From Paraburkholderia hiiakae (GTDB lineage: Bacteria; Pseudomonadota; Gammaproteobacteria; Burkholderiales; Burkholderiaceae), in the NCBI RefSeq assembly GCF_904848665.1, contig NZ_CAJHCQ010000003.1:372001-436000 (forward strand): 64,000 nt of DNA, in the 5' to 3' direction. The position numbers and the translations under genes were made by a program. Each line of letters opens with the position of its first letter. Position 1 is the first letter of the stretch. Below, piece after piece: positions 62,588-64,000 of the stretch. Under the pieces are notes generated by a model. It saw only the letters and a list, made by a program, of their open reading frames with translations. It was not told the DNA's origin and did not search any database.

Positions 62588-63514
62588 ATGACGACCGGTT
62601 TCTTCTCTCACCCCGATTTTCTGCTGCACGAGATGGGCGAATGGCATCCTGAATGCCCGGCGCGTCTGCAGGCCATCGAAGACCAGCTGATCGCGAGCCG
62701 CATCGACGCGCTGATCGAGCGCGACGAATCGGCGCCGCTCGCGACCGAAGCGGACCTCCTGCGCGTGCATACCCAGGCGCACATCGACTTCATCCGCAAC
62801 ACGGCGCCCAAGGAAGGCTACGCGAGCATCGACCCCGACACGCTGATGAATCCGCATACGTGGCAGGCGGCGCTGCGCGCGGCGGGCGCGGCGATCGCGG
62901 CCACCGACGCGGTGCTCGCAGGGCGCTACGAGAACGCATTCTGCAGCGTACGGCCGCCCGGCCATCACGCGGAGCCCGCGCGCGCGATGGGCTTTTGCTT
63001 CTTCAACAACATAGCGATCGCGGCGCGCCATGCACTGGAAGTTCATGGCCTCCAACGCGTGGCGATCGTGGATTTCGACGTCCATCACGGCAATGGCACC
63101 GAAGCGGCGTTCGCGGGCGATTCGCGCGTGCTGATGTGCAGCTTTTTCCAGCATCCGTTCTATCCGTACACCGGGGCCGAGAATCCGGCGCCGAACATGG
63201 TCAATCTGCCGATCGCGGCGCGCACGAAGGGCATGGAAGTGCGCGAGGCCATCGACATCATGTGGTTGCCTCGCCTGCACGAATTCAAGCCGGAGATGGT
63301 GTTCGTCTCGGCGGGCTTCGACGCGCATCGCGAAGACGACCTCGGCAACATGGGGCTCGTGGAGGACGACTTCGCGTGGATCACGGAACAGATTCGCGAG
63401 ATCGCGGGCCGCTATGCGAAGGGGCGTATCGTGAGCAGCCTCGAAGGCGGCTACAACCTCTCGGCGCTTGGCCGCAGCGTGGTGGCGCATTTGCGCGCGC
63501 TGGCCGATATCTAG
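62588..63514 (+). CDS. histone deacetylase / acetoin-utilisation family amidohydrolase
   Basis: A 308-residue zinc deacetylase of the arginase/HDAC fold. Catalytic motifs are VRPPGHHAEPARAMGFCFFNNIAI (His pair), VDFDVHHGNGTEAAF (zinc Asp and His) and SAGFDAHREDDLG (zinc Asp), with the late SSLEGGYNL Tyr region. Bacterial relatives deacetylate polyamines or acetyl-lysine; the substrate here is not determinable. The ATG at 62588 starts the conserved MTTGFFSHPDFLLHEMG. Confidence 0.9.
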   Translation: MTTGFFSHPDFLLHEMGEWHPECPARLQAIEDQLIASRIDALIERDESAPLATEADLLRVHTQAHIDFIRNTAPKEGYASIDPDTLMNPHTWQAALRAAGAAIAATDAVLAGRYENAFCSVRPPGHHAEPARAMGFCFFNNIAIAARHALEVHGLQRVAIVDFDVHHGNGTEAAFAGDSRVLMCSFFQHPFYPYTGAENPAPNMVNLPIAARTKGMEVREAIDIMWLPRLHEFKPEMVFVSAGFDAHREDDLGNMGLVEDDFAWITEQIREIAGRYAKGRIVSSLEGGYNLSALGRSVVAHLRALADI

Positions 63515-63556
63515 GCAACCGTTGTCGCACACATTCGAACGAAGGAGACACGCATC

Positions 63557-64000
63557 GTGAGTGCCATTCCCTCCGTATCGCCATCGCTCGTCGACGTGAC
63601 GCGCGACGCGTACAGAGTGCCAGGCGTCGTGCGCCTCACGCTGAACCGCCCCGATGCGTTCAATGCGCTTTCCGAAGCGCTGATCGATGCCGTGCAGACC
63701 GAACTCGCCGCGCTAGCGAAATCCGATGCGCGCGTGATCGTGATCGCTGCAGCGGGCCGCGCATTCTGCGCGGGCCACGATCTTAGGGAAATGCGCGCGA
63801 CGCCCTCGCAGGAGTACTACGCGAAACTGTTCGAGCGCTGCTCGAAGATGATGCTGGCCATTCAAAAGATGCCGCAGCCTGTGATCGCGCGCGTGCAGGG
63901 CGTGGCGACGGCAGCGGGCTGCCAGCTCGTCGCGATGTGCGATCTGGCGGTGGCGGCGGATACGGCGCGCTTTGCCGTGTCGGGCATCAATCTCGGGCTC
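63557..64000 (+). CDS. enoyl-CoA hydratase-family protein, 3' truncated
   Basis: A frame opening at GTG 63557, with GAAGGAGA about 8 nt upstream, runs without stop to the window edge (148 codons). It shows crotonase features: VVRLTLNRPDAFNALSEALI, the oxyanion loop AAAGRAFCAGHDLREM and GVATAAGCQLVAMCDLAVA. The AAGCQLVA and GINLGL segments resemble the ECHDC3-like subgroup. It begins 42 nt after the deacetylase gene and may be cotranscribed. The end of the gene is missing. Confidence 0.85.
   Translation, partial: MSAIPSVSPSLVDVTRDAYRVPGVVRLTLNRPDAFNALSEALIDAVQTELAALAKSDARVIVIAAAGRAFCAGHDLREMRATPSQEYYAKLFERCSKMMLAIQKMPQPVIARVQGVATAAGCQLVAMCDLAVAADTARFAVSGINLGL

Overview
The window looks like core chromosome of a GC-rich beta-proteobacterium in the Burkholderiaceae, most likely Paraburkholderia, Caballeronia or Burkholderia. 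The grounds are gene content and order (serC-pheA-hisC-tyrA-aroA-cmk-rpsA-ihfB-lapA-lapB, an NAD-linked fds formate dehydrogenase, DUF2968/DUF4136/DUF2059 envelope proteins), codon use dominated by G/C third positions, and a one-piece tmRNA encoding the tag ANDETFALAA. There is no insertion sequence, prophage, CRISPR array or clear genomic island. The genus is inference; the family-level placement is fairly firm.

Layout. 1-7.4 kb: a truncated TPR/glycosyltransferase-like gene, tRNA-Thr(CGT) with its own near-consensus promoter, fbp, pepN, a DUF4136 lipoprotein, and a GDT1-type manganese exporter behind a yybP-ykoY Mn2+ riboswitch. 7.4-15.1 kb: a purine-degradation operon on the minus strand (xdhA-xdhB-xdhC-adenine deaminase-guaD). 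15.5-25.7 kb: dsbB, an amidase, a CPA2 antiporter, a class-I amidotransferase hydrolase, two poorly known envelope proteins, a GNAT acetyltransferase and a citrate/H+ symporter. 25.8-31.1 kb: a second TPR/glycosyltransferase-like gene, a zinc-type ArsR repressor with a perfect operator driving a His-rich CDF exporter, and a flavin monooxygenase. 31.1-37.6 kb: fdsGBAD (without fdsC) and a divergent FdsR-like regulator. 37.7-41.6 kb: a small exported protein, ssrA, gph, ubiG, an OmpA-family protein. 41.6-54.0 kb: gyrA, a DUF2059 protein, then serine/aromatic biosynthesis running into cmk, rpsA and ihfB. 54.3-59.4 kb: an envelope/LPS block (lapA, lapB, ugd, hldA, hldD). 59.5-64 kb: a ComEA-like protein, cysM, mltB, a histone-deacetylase-like amidohydrolase and the start of an enoyl-CoA hydratase-family gene that runs off the window.

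How genes work together. xdhAB oxidises hypoxanthine/xanthine, xdhC matures it, and the two deaminases feed it from adenine and guanine. fdsGBAD turns formate into CO2 and NADH. serC, pheA, hisC, tyrA and aroA cover serine and the shikimate-to-phenylalanine/tyrosine route. ugd, hldA and hldD supply LPS sugars, while lapB tunes lipid A synthesis.

I did not find a convincing previously undescribed system. The most informative observations are the Mn2+ riboswitch with a predicted mutually exclusive switch hairpin, the SmtB-type zinc operator that moves the repressor start codon, a strong promoter buried inside cmk, the missing fdsC, and several conserved-looking but functionally unknown envelope proteins.
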